A stretch of 64,000 nt of DNA from Saprospiraceae bacterium (GTDB lineage: Bacteria; Bacteroidota; Bacteroidia; Chitinophagales; Saprospiraceae), in contig JAJCYH010000011.1 of assembly GCA_029262995.1 (NCBI GenBank), positions 124,001-188,000 of the forward strand, given 5' to 3'. Under the pieces are notes generated by a model. The model was not told where the DNA came from. It saw nothing but the letters and a program-made list of their open reading frames with translations, and searched no databases. Below are positions 11,601 through 20,549 of the stretch, piece by piece. The stretch's first letter is position 1; each line of letters starts with the position of its first letter. The translations under genes and the position numbers were made by a program.

Positions 11601-12091
11601 AAGCAGGTAATATTAATAGTGTCTGGATAAAAGGTAAGGACCAAAATGGATTTCATGCCATTTATGATCATCATCCTACAAAGATGTTACCGGAGTATTG
11701 TACTGAATGTCATACCTATCAATACAATGTAAACTTTGATTGGGTTTCGTTAAATATTAATGATAAACTCGGTGTTGATATTGTTGGTGCCATTCCAAGC
11801 GGCTATTTTATAAAGGGAACAGAATCCATTCTTAAGCATCAAATGAATAAATTGGTTGATAAGACTTTGAATGGAGACACTAATTCTGTTGGACTAATTG
11901 TGAAACTTGCGTTGTGTGCAAATGGGAAAAGATATGTTGAATTAACAGGATTACCAAAGCCAACTTTTGTACAAGGATATTTTAAGCAAACCGCCACTGT
12001 ATATGGTAGTGGTTCAATAGTTGATACAGATCCAGAGGGAATGGGCGCAGAGTTTGTATCAAATGGGGTATATGTTAGGCTCGATAAATAA
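5603..12091 (+). CDS. Large RHS/YD-repeat surface protein with Cys-rich N-terminal repeats
   Basis: A 2162-residue protein with a signal-anchor-like hydrophobic stretch near residues 20-45. Residues about 140-355 hold roughly ten copies of a Cys-rich unit of the form GxPC...DGxxxxDCxCxC, which is unusual for RHS proteins. A beta-sandwich-like segment (FTGNLFIRIPLFDVSSLGPD) precedes dozens of YD repeats (about 550-1765) of the type YDxxGNLI. The RHS-associated core follows (about 1830-1883: YYYRRRFYNSDTGSFLTRDP). The last 280 residues are a distinct tail, which is where polymorphic toxins carry their effector, but I do not recognise the domain and see no immunity gene directly downstream. The start is the ATG at 5603; the next gene follows after about 30 bases. 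Confidence 0.9.
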   Translation: MISINQSKTVKLEPYFFNKYGLIFQFVLMFFVLFQALDGYSQGACDLSFPTYDIINASCPDANDGEVIINVSCSTCASIEYKLGWFSDNGFINFVQIDDPHFTGLFAGEYQIIVSDTNDPNCAHSVSPLDPPVGIASTECQPCPFFEVGDPCEINDGVGIINDDCECECTERGQVCLISVNPGVFNYDCECVCNFAGDPCVIEFDNLVLNGILDSKCICICEDVGQPCDIDVYDDHLGDGIISEDCLCDCTGETDGSPCEFIEVEGMGIFEDCECVCIGDDEPCDFLFTDDGILDESCNCICGTFGSRCTVAVPGDGIISLSCMCHCNLTGGRCERGSNDPKAKLFYNEDCLCERITIEVDNGSTPDPIYIDTEETESSACACVQCNQESSVSGLAMPPPRHINALSQPYKIAKPTVEGLTPGECVFNSFTGNLFIRIPLFDVSSLGPDLSFSMMYNSGNTRLNYGYGNGWTFNFNLILSKVDNNVLIRRGDGRADLFVNDGSGYISPLGIFDVLREYDIGKYVVETKFGMKYYFDDANHYRVTSVEDRYGNELTIDYLENMPIKITDASGRVLELRFNDGLLTELVDSNSGSNRISKFEYDLDKNLIRIIDPAGLSRNYKYDINRNIIQIADRRSNIVDIDYNENHAVTCMKSSISELNVLYDEINNQTNVSELVSGVIQETSYVFDEFDRVIHIKGNCCGYDKKFEYDEFNNITKIIDSANNEYNYRYDLIGNVIYEETPLGLSQEFEYTEDYNQLSYRKDKGGYESSCVYDEFGNVIEINLPNNVVRSYSYFRNGLLETYKNGEGHVTQYEYDSYGNLVLEERPIGQYLFEYDSYGNQLVSVSPNGHSSYNEYDILNRLIKVKDALGNFRGYKYDENGNLVWIKNERNFISMQFFDAHNRRIVIAEPQDKITQYSYDEKGNLISLVDPNKNLTQFTYNQRNLKTSETNALGNTKYWEYDINGNVIKAIDFNGNETDFVFDSLNRKSATTSASGETTTYAFDAKNNNISITSPDGISSLFDYDNSGRLLSKQHPFKSSTFEYDKNGNLIKEYDALGNRTTYIYDANDQLVEILNALGESMHFQFDANGNKISQSDKSGNVTSYVYDALNRMIATINPNGKSFEYTYDEAGNPISRIDESGNITESVFDELNRVVLVKEPIGEEIFVYDANGNQIQNIDKKGRSTIYNYDPLNRIITSIYADGSSTQIDYDANGNIISHTNEEGESTFYYYNALNQNIFVTNPENETTNFAYDNLGNLEQITEVGGNIIHLSYDKESRLKFVYDELGIISIKDYDSLGNLIGESDGIGNKYEYKYDALNRISSVTDPQGQISAYRYDSNGNLVELIDREENVVYQTYDKLNRRIRQTDQLGNTTIYAYNEIDKLSSITDALGNKTEYKYNNNNKIEQELFADGSTLEYTFDALGNRLSLKDNAGNVINYSYDQRDRLVMIDFPGSNDVQYSYDKIGRILTAINQDATVMYDYDKSGKLIHETLNGLTTRYNYNLSDRNRTITYPSGRVIVESRNLRHEISNISENDVNIVEYEYDNGNRKISKTLANGVQTFFDYNENNWISTIQHKLQNGILVGFNYEYDKEGNKLVEENIHKLAISEIYKYDKLYRLTEFKKGFLKDDTIANPKIDLFFQYDGVGNRTSVIKNGVLDAYTINSMNAYTAVTNSLNNNYSYDANGNQIQDVLFNYSYDFANRLVEVSGDSSTYYVYDPLGRRIEKKSNNSTTKYFYDGWRVLEERNADNNLEVTYVYGDWIDDVITMDRHDDRYYYHNNSIGSIVALTDTTGNVVERIEYESHGKPIIYDAEFNRLIKSKVDNPYFYTGRRMDIESGLYYYRRRFYNSDTGSFLTRDPTGYVDGMSLYNGYFAGGNWNDPFGTTKVKAEFSEVSNRGFSWIVSNRKQFEIKLRPTPATWSMRKEDLNNKLLNGNFGTGAIPSEVEKDWTIRLDWKNDSAITNPDGSRTFRRHNLIFAKVESGNISFDRSARSIQSDLQAGNINSVWIKGKDQNGFHAIYDHHPTKMLPEYCTECHTYQYNVNFDWVSLNINDKLGVDIVGAIPSGYFIKGTESILKHQMNKLVDKTLNGDTNSVGLIVKLALCANGKRYVELTGLPKPTFVQGYFKQTATVYGSGSIVDTDPEGMGAEFVSNGVYVRLDK

Positions 12092-12119
12092 ATTTTAATT
12101 GAACAATAGTCAAATTGAA

Positions 12120-14153
12120 ATGAAAAAATATTTATTAATTGCAGTACTTGTTTTTTTAGCAGTAATGACATATTGCCAAATAAATTCGGCTTATACAACA
12201 ATTGGTGCCCAATGCGGAGAGCATGGTTCCAATACCTGCGAACATTTTCAATCACCTTGTCCAGAGGAAAGTGACGCTGAAATCAGAATTGTTTTATTTA
12301 CTGACAATTGGGGTGACCAGACCAGCTGGACTCTTACAGATGAAAGTGATGGAGGAAGAATCATTGACGAAGCAGATAACTTAGCTTCCAATGAGTCATT
12401 TGAAACAAACATTTGTGCAGAATTAGATCATTGTTATAAGTTTACTATTGAAGATAGTCAAGGCAATGGCTTACATCCCGGCCAAGGTTTATATGCAGTG
12501 TATTGGAATGGTGAGCTTTTACAATCAGGAGGAAGATTTGAGTTCATGGAAAGTTTTGAAATAGGAGCATGTTGTACATCATTTGAGGCGAAAATAAATG
12601 GAGGTTTATCATGCAATGTATTTGAGTTAGGACAGGCTTTAGTAGAAGTGACTGGTGGTAGTGGTCCTTATTCTTATGCCTGGTCCACAGGAGCTAGTCA
12701 TACTACATCACAGTCATTATCCATGGATGACAATTCTATTTCTGTTCTAGTTATAGATAAATCAGGATGTGAAGCCAGAGATACATTGCTATTTTCGGAT
12801 GTAGAGAAGATAAGTATAGATATAGCACAACAAGCCGTAAGTTCAATAGGAGAAAACGATGGAAGATTATTTGCAATGCCTAAGGGCGGCGTTGCCCCAT
12901 ATTCATATGTCTGGTCCAATGGGGAAACAAATTCTGAAATAGAAAATTTAACCGCCGGGACTTATAATGTCACGGTAACAGGATTTACTGGATGCTCTGC
13001 GAGTCAATCAATTTCATTGGAAGAATGCGACAATTGTATAAATGCTGAGTTTGTTTCTGACAATACACTTTTTTGTGATGGGACTGGTCTAGTACAATTT
13101 AACAATACAAGTACCGCAAATTTACTTTATACCTGGTATTTTGGTGATGGATTTATAAGTAATGAAACTTCACCCATCCACCAATACACCGAACCTGGAT
13201 CCTATGATATAAGTTTGATTGTCTCCAATTCAGATTTAGGATTATCCGAAACTCTGGTATTGGAAGACTATATACATATAAGCCCAACTCTGGTTGACAA
13301 TATATCTGTAGTGAAACATCTTGATTGTTCAACTGGGACACTAGGATCTATCACGATTGATGTCACCGGTGGAACTTCTCCTTTGAACTATAGCTGGAGC
13401 CATGATAATTCATTGGACAATGTTTTGGCCGAAGATTTAACAGTGGGGTCATATGAGGTTACAGTAAGTGATCAATTTGGTTGCTCCATAGTACTAAGTG
13501 AAAAAATAGAGGCACTAGGACGGCAAGATGAGTTTTTAGATGCCTCAATATGTAGGGGTGACAGTATCTTTCTTGCTGGAGCATGGCAAACTGAAGATGG
13601 CATTTATTCTGTTGAGAATACGGCCACAAATGGTTGCAAAGTGATTACAAGCACAACGTTGGTTGTAAATGATGTGATAATTCCCATTATTATACAAGTA
13701 GATGATACGCTAAGCTCAAGTACTGCTGTTGCTTATCAGTGGTATTTTGAGGGTAATGAAATTTTTGGGGCAACGGATCAATCATATGTAGCTATAGAAA
13801 ATGGTGAATATTATGTGGAAATTACTGATGCAAATGGATGTAAATCAAGATCAGAAACCGTAATATATACATCAGTAGGATTGGAAGAATTATCAATTTC
13901 AAATTGGTCCGTATTTCCAAACCCAACCAATAATCTATTGCATATTATTTTCACGAGCGATCAGAAGCTGGAAAACATGACCTTGTCAATTATTAACCTT
14001 CTGGGACAAGAGGAAATATTATATTATGAAAATGGTTTTATTGGATCATTTAAAACTGTTTTGAATTTAAATGATAACCCAAGTGGACAATATTTTATTC
14101 GATTGAAGAGCAATGGTAAGAGTTACACTGAAAGTGTATTGTTAACTAAATAA
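12120..14153 (+). CDS. Type IX-secreted protein with SprB/PKD-like repeats
   Basis: About 677 residues from the ATG at 12120, which begins a clear signal peptide (MKKYLLIAVLVFLAVMTYCQ); a TTG 21 bases upstream is less likely. The middle holds SprB-like repeats (VTGGSGPYSYAWSTG, PKGGVAPYSYVWSNGE) and one PKD-like domain (YTWYFGDGFISNETSP). The final 80 or so residues form a typical type IX sorting domain: VFPNPTNNLLHI, then NLLGQ, then SGQYFIRLKSNGKSY. It should be exported by the type IX machinery and attached to or released from the cell surface. It lies 28 bases behind the RHS gene and is probably co-transcribed with it. Confidence 0.9.
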   Translation: MKKYLLIAVLVFLAVMTYCQINSAYTTIGAQCGEHGSNTCEHFQSPCPEESDAEIRIVLFTDNWGDQTSWTLTDESDGGRIIDEADNLASNESFETNICAELDHCYKFTIEDSQGNGLHPGQGLYAVYWNGELLQSGGRFEFMESFEIGACCTSFEAKINGGLSCNVFELGQALVEVTGGSGPYSYAWSTGASHTTSQSLSMDDNSISVLVIDKSGCEARDTLLFSDVEKISIDIAQQAVSSIGENDGRLFAMPKGGVAPYSYVWSNGETNSEIENLTAGTYNVTVTGFTGCSASQSISLEECDNCINAEFVSDNTLFCDGTGLVQFNNTSTANLLYTWYFGDGFISNETSPIHQYTEPGSYDISLIVSNSDLGLSETLVLEDYIHISPTLVDNISVVKHLDCSTGTLGSITIDVTGGTSPLNYSWSHDNSLDNVLAEDLTVGSYEVTVSDQFGCSIVLSEKIEALGRQDEFLDASICRGDSIFLAGAWQTEDGIYSVENTATNGCKVITSTTLVVNDVIIPIIIQVDDTLSSSTAVAYQWYFEGNEIFGATDQSYVAIENGEYYVEITDANGCKSRSETVIYTSVGLEELSISNWSVFPNPTNNLLHIIFTSDQKLENMTLSIINLLGQEEILYYENGFIGSFKTVLNLNDNPSGQYFIRLKSNGKSYTESVLLTK

Positions 14154-14221
14154 TTGTTTTCTTAACTCATTAGTTTTTAGGGAACTCTGTAGACTATTGT
14201 GATTCAAATTTAATATTTTTC

Positions 14222-15436
14222 CTACCCTAACTTCCCCGCTATATATGCAGTTGTCCAAGCCGCTTGAAAATTATAGCCTCCCGTAATGCCATCTATGTCC
14301 ATGATCTCTCCGGTAAAATACAATTGTGGATGTATCTTACTTTGCATGGTTCTAGGGTCAATACTCTCCAAACTTATACCGCCACAAGTCACAAATTCTT
14401 CTTTGAAAGTGGTCTTGCCTTCAACGTCATAAACGTCATTGGTCAGCAGGGTAGTAATCTTATGAATTCCTGATTTTCCCAATTCCCCCCAAATTTTATC
14501 CTCCTTAAATCCTGCCTTGGATATTAAGTAATGCCACAATCGAACGGGAAGCCCATATGGGCGAAAATTTGACAGCAGTTTTTGAGCATGCTGCCTAGAT
14601 ATAGTTTTTAACTCAACAACAACATCATCGTTGTTAATAACATTAACCCAATTAACCTGTACTTTAAAATTGTAGCCCCATTCACTGAGTTGTCTCGCAC
14701 CAAAAGCTGATAACTTAAGTATTGCAGGTCCACTCATTCCCCAGTGTGTAATTAGAAGGGGACCTTCTGATATTAATTTGCTGCCCTGAATTCTGACGAG
14801 TGCATTTTCAACGACAATACCCATCAACTCCGGTATGCTTTCTTTCGGCATATTAAAAGTGAACAGTGAGGGCACAGGATCTATGATTTTATGACCCATT
14901 TCTTCAAGCCAACTTAGTCCTGATCTCTTTGGTGAACCACCAGTAGCAATGATGACTTTGTCATAGATCGTTTCTGTTGTATTGGCTTTGTTAAAAGTTA
15001 ATACAACTTTATCGTTTTCAATATTTATAGATTGCACGCCATGGCCAAGCAATATATTAATATTTAGTTGTTTTGCTTCACGCAAAAAGCAGTCTATAAT
15101 GGTTTGTGAATCTTGTGATACCGGAAAAACACAGTTGTCAGACTGGATTGTCAAGGGAATGCCTCTGGATTCAAACCATTGCATAGTGTGTTTGGTATTG
15201 AATTCTTTGAACAATTTTTTCATTAACTTTCCACCACGAGGGTAGGCAGCAGCCAGTTTGGATATGGAGCTTTCTCCATTCGTAACATTACATCTTCCAC
15301 CTCCGGATACCTTAACTTTTGACAAATATTTTTGTGATTTTTCAAGAATAACAACAGTTGAATCTGCGTAATTGGTTCTAACCGCTATCGCTGCAAAAAA
15401 ACCTGCTGCACCACCACCTATAACTGCTATCTTCAT
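14222..15436 (-). CDS. NAD(P)/FAD-dependent oxidoreductase, HI0933/YhiN family
   Basis: A 404-residue flavoprotein. The N-terminus carries the dinucleotide-binding glycine motif (IAVIGGGAAGFFAA), followed by SGGGRCNVTN and a second glycine motif near residue 165 (KVIIATGGSPKRSG). The C-terminus has a family-typical GEIMDIDGITGGYNFQAAW. The length matches the family. The substrate is unknown for this family as a whole. The gene is convergent with the type IX-secreted gene, and its 3' end is duplicated at 5361-5460. Confidence 0.92.
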   Translation of the reverse strand: MKIAVIGGGAAGFFAAIAVRTNYADSTVVILEKSQKYLSKVKVSGGGRCNVTNGESSISKLAAAYPRGGKLMKKLFKEFNTKHTMQWFESRGIPLTIQSDNCVFPVSQDSQTIIDCFLREAKQLNINILLGHGVQSINIENDKVVLTFNKANTTETIYDKVIIATGGSPKRSGLSWLEEMGHKIIDPVPSLFTFNMPKESIPELMGIVVENALVRIQGSKLISEGPLLITHWGMSGPAILKLSAFGARQLSEWGYNFKVQVNWVNVINNDDVVVELKTISRQHAQKLLSNFRPYGLPVRLWHYLISKAGFKEDKIWGELGKSGIHKITTLLTNDVYDVEGKTTFKEEFVTCGGISLESIDPRTMQSKIHPQLYFTGEIMDIDGITGGYNFQAAWTTAYIAGKLG

Positions 15437-15514
15437 GCTGGCAAAGGTAGTAGTAATTGCCTTTGATTTAGCTTATTACCTTAAATTATTTTAAACCTTT
15501 AGGGTTGACTTCAA

Positions 15515-18229
15515 TTAGTCTATTTCAATATTGAATCCACCTTTATCATTCCTTGTTTTACCAATTTTGTAATTGATACCAAGCATATAGTATGATGTTA
15601 ATTGGTTGAAATAGCTTTGCTGAATATAGTTTGTGCCACCGGATCGATTGTATGCAATATTATCCTGTAAAATATCAAATGCGATAAGTGTAATTTCTAA
15701 CCTGTCGTTAAGGAATAATTTGCTCAAACTAACAGTCCATATGTTATATTTAGGAGAATCTGCAAATGATTCTGATGAAAACATGGTATAATTGTATTGT
15801 GACGATAAGGTCCATGTCTTTCCAATAAACCAGTCTAAATCCATAAAGTAATTGGTATTGAAGTAGGATTGGTTGAAGTCTGAATTTATACCATATCGTC
15901 TATGATTGAGGTCGTACGAAACACCGCTTTCAACATAAAAATTATCTGTTTTCCTATTGTTGATACTAAGTTTGATATTGAGATTGTCATCTACTACTGA
16001 AGACTCCAAATTATTTATAAAGCTGTTGTAGGAGGCATATCTATATCTTGTTCTAACGCGGTAGTTGATTTTCAATGGTTTGAATGGTCTAGAAAAATTA
16101 ATATATGCGGATGCTTCCTTCTGGTTATCAGTATTAATTGCTTCTATAGTCTGAAACAATTGTTCGTTTACTTGAACCTTGTTAACGATTTTGTTTTTAA
16201 CATAAGAAAAATTCAAGTGTGCCCAAAAACTAGAGAAATTAAAATTATCGAATGAATTAATATTAAATCCTATTCTGTGCCTGTATTCTGGAATAAGTTC
16301 GGGGTTTCCAATAATAGCAAAATTGGCATTTAAGTTATTTGGAAAGGGAAGCATTTGTTGCAATTGAGGTGCAGCGATTGTTGTGAAATAATCTATACTT
16401 AAATTTTTACTTCCTTTTATTTTATAATCCAATACCATATTAGGCAAGAGGTGTGTATAGTTGTCATTAACTCCAGTTATTGTTCCTTCTGTAATGGCCT
16501 CTAACTTAGTTAACTGAACTGTGAGACCTACTGATAGTTTTAATTTCTTAGAATTACGCCTCAAGCTAATACCAGAGCTGTGGAAATTAAAGTATTTTTC
16601 AAATTGAGCACTTAAGTCGTTGTTTAGTGTGGAACTATTTTCAGTAAGGTCAAAATAATTCCTAAATGGACTTTCAATATTGCGTCCATAAGTATAATCC
16701 AAACTAAGGAAGTATTTTGAACTTAAAGGTTCTGTGTATTTGGCAGATACATTTAATTCTTCACTATCATTGCCATAGAATTGATTTTGAAAGACATTGA
16801 AAGGATTTAGTGCTATTCTATTAATGTTCTCTATTGAATCTTGCGATTCATCAGTTGTATTTTTATAAGTCACTGAAGCAATAAAATTCCTTCCTTTTTG
16901 AGCAAATTTTCTCTTTAGTAGAATTCTGGACTCAAAGTTTTTATTTGTGCTTGACGCAAAATTTGATGATTCAGAAAATCCTTGGAAATCATCTTCTATG
17001 TAATAGTTGTTTTTAATACGTTCTGTATTATTCCTGTCATTCCATAGGAAATTGTTTTTGAACAAGATTTCAGTAAAAGCATTGGCCTTGAGCCTTAATT
17101 GTGTATTGAGTTGATGATTATCTAGGGTCCGATCAGAAATGAGTTCGTCGATATTGCTGTAATTGAAGTTTTGAGTAAATCCAGAGATGTCCGTATTTCT
17201 AGACAAATTATTAATTACTTTATTTTTTAGATAATGACTTCTCCATTCAATTTTAGAAGAAAAGTCATAATTTAAATTTGCGCCAGCAGAAAATGAAGTA
17301 TTAATACCATCCGAAATCCTTCCTTGTCCTCCAAGTATCATTCCACCGCCTGAAATCATATTTCCAATTCCTCCCATAAATTCAATACGATCATTCATTG
17401 AAAAAGTTTCCTTGTTTATGTTGTTCGCAGCTAAGATTAAGGAAGCCTGAAGTTTAGGACTGAATCTGAAATAGTTTAGTTTGGACTCATAGGTATCTTC
17501 AGTGCCTCCAGAAAGATTGGCATTCCCAAAGCCACCTTGTTTATGGTCTTCTTTAAGTTTGAGGTTTATGGTCTTTTCTTCTTCACCATCATCGATTCCT
17601 GTGAATTCAGCAATTTCGGATTTCTTATCATAGACTTCTACCTTCTCAACAGCTTCTGCCTCTAGATTTTTGGTTGCCATTTTGGGATCCCCTCCAAAGA
17701 ATTCTTTGCCATCGACCAACACATTGTCAACATCCTCGCCTTGGGCTTTGATATTTCCATTTCTTTCAACTTCTATTCCGGGTAGTTTTCTTAGTAAATC
17801 TTCAACAGTAGCATTAGCTCGTGTTTTGAATGCTGCGGCATTATAACTTATTGTATCACCTCTTACGCCCATTGGTATTTTCTCTGCTGATATTGTAATT
17901 TCCTTAAGCACCTCACTTGATTCAGTGAGTACTATTTCTGGGATGGTTAATCTGCTGTTACTTACGGAAATTAATTCCACATAGTTTGAATGTCCTAGAT
18001 AGCTGATTTGTAGTATGTAATCTTTAAGTTCATGCTCTGATAATCTAAATCTACCATTATCATCGCTTAGGCAAAAAGAGACCATAGTACTATCACTTGA
18101 TTCCAGAAGTACTACAGTAGCACCGATCAATGCTTCGCTACTGCCATTCTTTATATAGCCTTCAATAATGTTTTGGCTGAAGATATTTGTAGAGAGTAAT
18201 AGAAAGACTAGGTATATATACTTTTTCAT
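15515..18229 (-). CDS. Outer-membrane beta-barrel protein, carboxypeptidase-regulatory N-domain (OMP_b-brl_3 type)
   Basis: 904 residues with a signal peptide (MKKYIYLVFLLLSTNIFSQ), then a carboxypeptidase-regulatory-like beta domain (about 22-100: GATVVLLESSDSTMVSFCLS). A plug-like region follows with family-typical LLRKLPGIEVERNG and VLVDGKEFFGGDPK, and the rest is a long barrel rich in alternating aromatic strands. It resembles TonB-dependent receptors but belongs to the subgroup often found beside GLPGLI proteins. It is 32 bases downstream of the GLPGLI gene on the same strand, so the two are probably one operon. The cargo is unknown. Confidence 0.9.
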   Translation of the reverse strand: MKKYIYLVFLLLSTNIFSQNIIEGYIKNGSSEALIGATVVLLESSDSTMVSFCLSDDNGRFRLSEHELKDYILQISYLGHSNYVELISVSNSRLTIPEIVLTESSEVLKEITISAEKIPMGVRGDTISYNAAAFKTRANATVEDLLRKLPGIEVERNGNIKAQGEDVDNVLVDGKEFFGGDPKMATKNLEAEAVEKVEVYDKKSEIAEFTGIDDGEEEKTINLKLKEDHKQGGFGNANLSGGTEDTYESKLNYFRFSPKLQASLILAANNINKETFSMNDRIEFMGGIGNMISGGGMILGGQGRISDGINTSFSAGANLNYDFSSKIEWRSHYLKNKVINNLSRNTDISGFTQNFNYSNIDELISDRTLDNHQLNTQLRLKANAFTEILFKNNFLWNDRNNTERIKNNYYIEDDFQGFSESSNFASSTNKNFESRILLKRKFAQKGRNFIASVTYKNTTDESQDSIENINRIALNPFNVFQNQFYGNDSEELNVSAKYTEPLSSKYFLSLDYTYGRNIESPFRNYFDLTENSSTLNNDLSAQFEKYFNFHSSGISLRRNSKKLKLSVGLTVQLTKLEAITEGTITGVNDNYTHLLPNMVLDYKIKGSKNLSIDYFTTIAAPQLQQMLPFPNNLNANFAIIGNPELIPEYRHRIGFNINSFDNFNFSSFWAHLNFSYVKNKIVNKVQVNEQLFQTIEAINTDNQKEASAYINFSRPFKPLKINYRVRTRYRYASYNSFINNLESSVVDDNLNIKLSINNRKTDNFYVESGVSYDLNHRRYGINSDFNQSYFNTNYFMDLDWFIGKTWTLSSQYNYTMFSSESFADSPKYNIWTVSLSKLFLNDRLEITLIAFDILQDNIAYNRSGGTNYIQQSYFNQLTSYYMLGINYKIGKTRNDKGGFNIEID

Positions 18230-18261
18230 AATTGAGTCGTTGAATGGAAGTATGTGTTTAA

Positions 18262-19008
18262 TTAGTGTTCTATGATTCTTCTTTCTCTGCCGCCATACAT
18301 TTCTTCCAATTCTTTTTCTTTTTCAATCCTTATCTTTTCAAACTCTTTCTCATTGACCTTTTTGCCATCTTTAGGTGCTTTGATCTCTTTGTCATCTATA
18401 GAGGCAAGTTCGATATTACTTGCTTTAATATCTCTTTCGCCATCATTGATTGATAACATTAGAATGGCACCAGGAAGTCCATGGTAATTTCCGGGACCTA
18501 TCTGAACTGGGATCTGTGAAGTAAACCATGCCACGACAAAATCTTTATCGGTTTCCATAACAGCTTTTTGACATTCATAACCAATGTACTTTACTTTTTC
18601 ATTGGTTATTTTCCATATGTGATTAGGAAGTTCATCTTTAACCAAAAATGCCTTTCCCATCATTCCTCTTTGATGTGTTATTGTTTTATTACTCAAGTTC
18701 TTGTAGAGGATGTCCTCAACATCATCATCCATCATGATCTTAATTTGAAAGGCCCCATCATCAGATTCTATGTTCAGGTCATCAAGACTTTCTCCTTTTT
18801 TTGTTTGATAAAGAGAAGTATTGTTTTTGAACAAAAGTTCTTTCTGAAGGCTTTGAGATTGTGGTATCATTGACTTCATGGATTCATCCATGCCTTCAAA
18901 TTGAATATCAAGTTTGACGGTTTCAGTATAACTGATCTTGCCTTCTTTTTGGGCAGACGAAATATTTATTGAGGCTGCAACAGTTAGAATTAGAAATAGG
19001 TATTTCAT
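18262..19008 (-). CDS. GLPGLI family secreted protein
   Basis: 248 residues with a signal peptide (MKYLFLILTVAASINISSAQ). The name-giving motif is seen as YHGLPGAILMLSIN near residue 180, preceded by the typical VAWFTSQIPVQIGPG. The biochemical role of this Bacteroidota family is not established. It is upstream of and on the same strand as the outer-membrane barrel gene, and divergent from a kinase/regulator pair that plausibly controls both. Confidence 0.92.
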   Translation of the reverse strand: MKYLFLILTVAASINISSAQKEGKISYTETVKLDIQFEGMDESMKSMIPQSQSLQKELLFKNNTSLYQTKKGESLDDLNIESDDGAFQIKIMMDDDVEDILYKNLSNKTITHQRGMMGKAFLVKDELPNHIWKITNEKVKYIGYECQKAVMETDKDFVVAWFTSQIPVQIGPGNYHGLPGAILMLSINDGERDIKASNIELASIDDKEIKAPKDGKKVNEKEFEKIRIEKEKELEEMYGGRERRIIEH

Positions 19009-19166
19009 GATGTTATTTTTGAATTAATTGAAATTTATTTTTTGTAGATTGTAACATCACAAAACTAAATCAGCGAGTTGATGAACTAGGTTAATTAACA
19101 TAGATATAAGGTTAATTAAGGTTAATGCAGAGGATTAGTAGCATTATAATACCTTATCTTTGAGTC

Positions 19167-20549
19167 ATGTTGCAAATGGGAAAGAATCAAGCTTTTAAAA
19201 TTTCAATGCTTGCAAGCATTTTAATGTTGCTTTGTTTTGTAGTGTATTTTTTATTATCTGAATATGATAAAGCAAAGGAGCTTTTAATAACGCAAGAAAA
19301 AGAAGCCGTTTATGAAAATTTGTTTACTCACATTGACACTTTACATCATAGATCTGATCCAAATTCTATGCAAGGCAATGTTCAGTGGGTGAAAGATACT
19401 TTAGGTGCTTCAGTTAGTTATACACTTAGTTTTGTCTCCGATAGTTTGAATTATAACTCTCCTACACAGATTAGTAAGACTTTCAGGAATCATGAATTGA
19501 TTGAAGAACGAATAATTGGAGGAGAACAAGAAATTGAACTTATTCTTATGGATGAGCCTAGAGATAGTACTATAAAATTCATGCACAAGTCTATGGATGT
19601 CGATAGTAACGAATTCAAACAAGCATTCAAAATGGAAGATAAGGTAAATGACGTTTTGCAGGATTATGGAATTTTGAAAATTCTAAAAAAAGGAGATACG
19701 CAATCCATGGAATTCCCAACATTAGAAATTAAATCAAGTAGTATTATTAAAGCGATCATTCCTCAAATATTCTTTTCCTTGATTTTGGTATCGAGTGTGT
19801 GCTTGTCGTTTTATTTAATTTCTAAGAGTTTACTAAAAGAGAGGAAGCTTTCTGAATTGAGAAATGACTTTATGTCTAATATGTCTCATGAGTTAAAAAC
19901 GCCTGTTAGTACTATAAGTGTAGCATTAGAAGCTCTGAGTAATTTTGACGCTGCGGACAAACCAGAACTTCGAAAAGAGTATATAAATATTTCGAAGCTT
20001 GAAATTGAACGACTTGGTCTTTTGGTTGATAAGACATTAAACCTTAATCTTTTTGAACAGGGAAAATTTGTTTATTATAATCAAAGATTTGATTTGAAGG
20101 TAGAACTTGAGAAAATTATTAAAATATTGCAATTTTCACTAGACAATCAAAACGCTGAAATCAAATTCTCATTTGAAGGAAGTGACTTTTTGATATTCGC
20201 GGACAAAATGCATTTAGTTAACGTCATTCACAATTTGATTGAAAATGCTATTAAGTATTCCATAGACACTGCGCATATACATATATGGTTAACAGAAAAA
20301 GCTAATGATTTGGTATTGGAAGTGAATGATGATGGAATTGGGATTGCTGAAAAGTATCAATCTTCTGTTTTCGATAAGTTTTTCCGTGTACCGAGTGGTG
20401 AGATACATAATGTTAAAGGACATGGACTAGGACTAAGTTATGTAAAGCAGGTTGTTGAAAGCCATGGAGGAAGCATTGTGTTGGATAGTAAGTTAGGAGA
20501 GGGATGCAGCTTCAAATTGTTTTTTCCAAAAATGAATGAAAAAGTATAA
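19167..20549 (+). CDS. Sensor histidine kinase
   Basis: 460 residues with two membrane segments (about 12-30 and 188-212) enclosing a periplasmic sensor region of about 155 residues. The HisKA domain has the phospho-acceptor His in MSNMSHELKTPVSTI (about 243), and the HATPase shows NLIENAIKYS, DDGIGIA and GHGLGLSYVK. No HAMP domain is evident. The start is ATG at 19167, with a second ATG three codons in. The gene overlaps the downstream response regulator by one base (TAATG), so they form an operon. It is divergent from the GLPGLI/barrel operon, which is its likely target. Confidence 0.93.
   Translation: MLQMGKNQAFKISMLASILMLLCFVVYFLLSEYDKAKELLITQEKEAVYENLFTHIDTLHHRSDPNSMQGNVQWVKDTLGASVSYTLSFVSDSLNYNSPTQISKTFRNHELIEERIIGGEQEIELILMDEPRDSTIKFMHKSMDVDSNEFKQAFKMEDKVNDVLQDYGILKILKKGDTQSMEFPTLEIKSSSIIKAIIPQIFFSLILVSSVCLSFYLISKSLLKERKLSELRNDFMSNMSHELKTPVSTISVALEALSNFDAADKPELRKEYINISKLEIERLGLLVDKTLNLNLFEQGKFVYYNQRFDLKVELEKIIKILQFSLDNQNAEIKFSFEGSDFLIFADKMHLVNVIHNLIENAIKYSIDTAHIHIWLTEKANDLVLEVNDDGIGIAEKYQSSVFDKFFRVPSGEIHNVKGHGLGLSYVKQVVESHGGSIVLDSKLGEGCSFKLFFPKMNEKV

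Noticed and set aside
12092-12119. Immunity gene directly after the RHS toxin-like tail
   Set aside because: Only 28 bases separate the RHS stop from a type IX-secreted protein; there is no room for an immunity gene on the plus strand.
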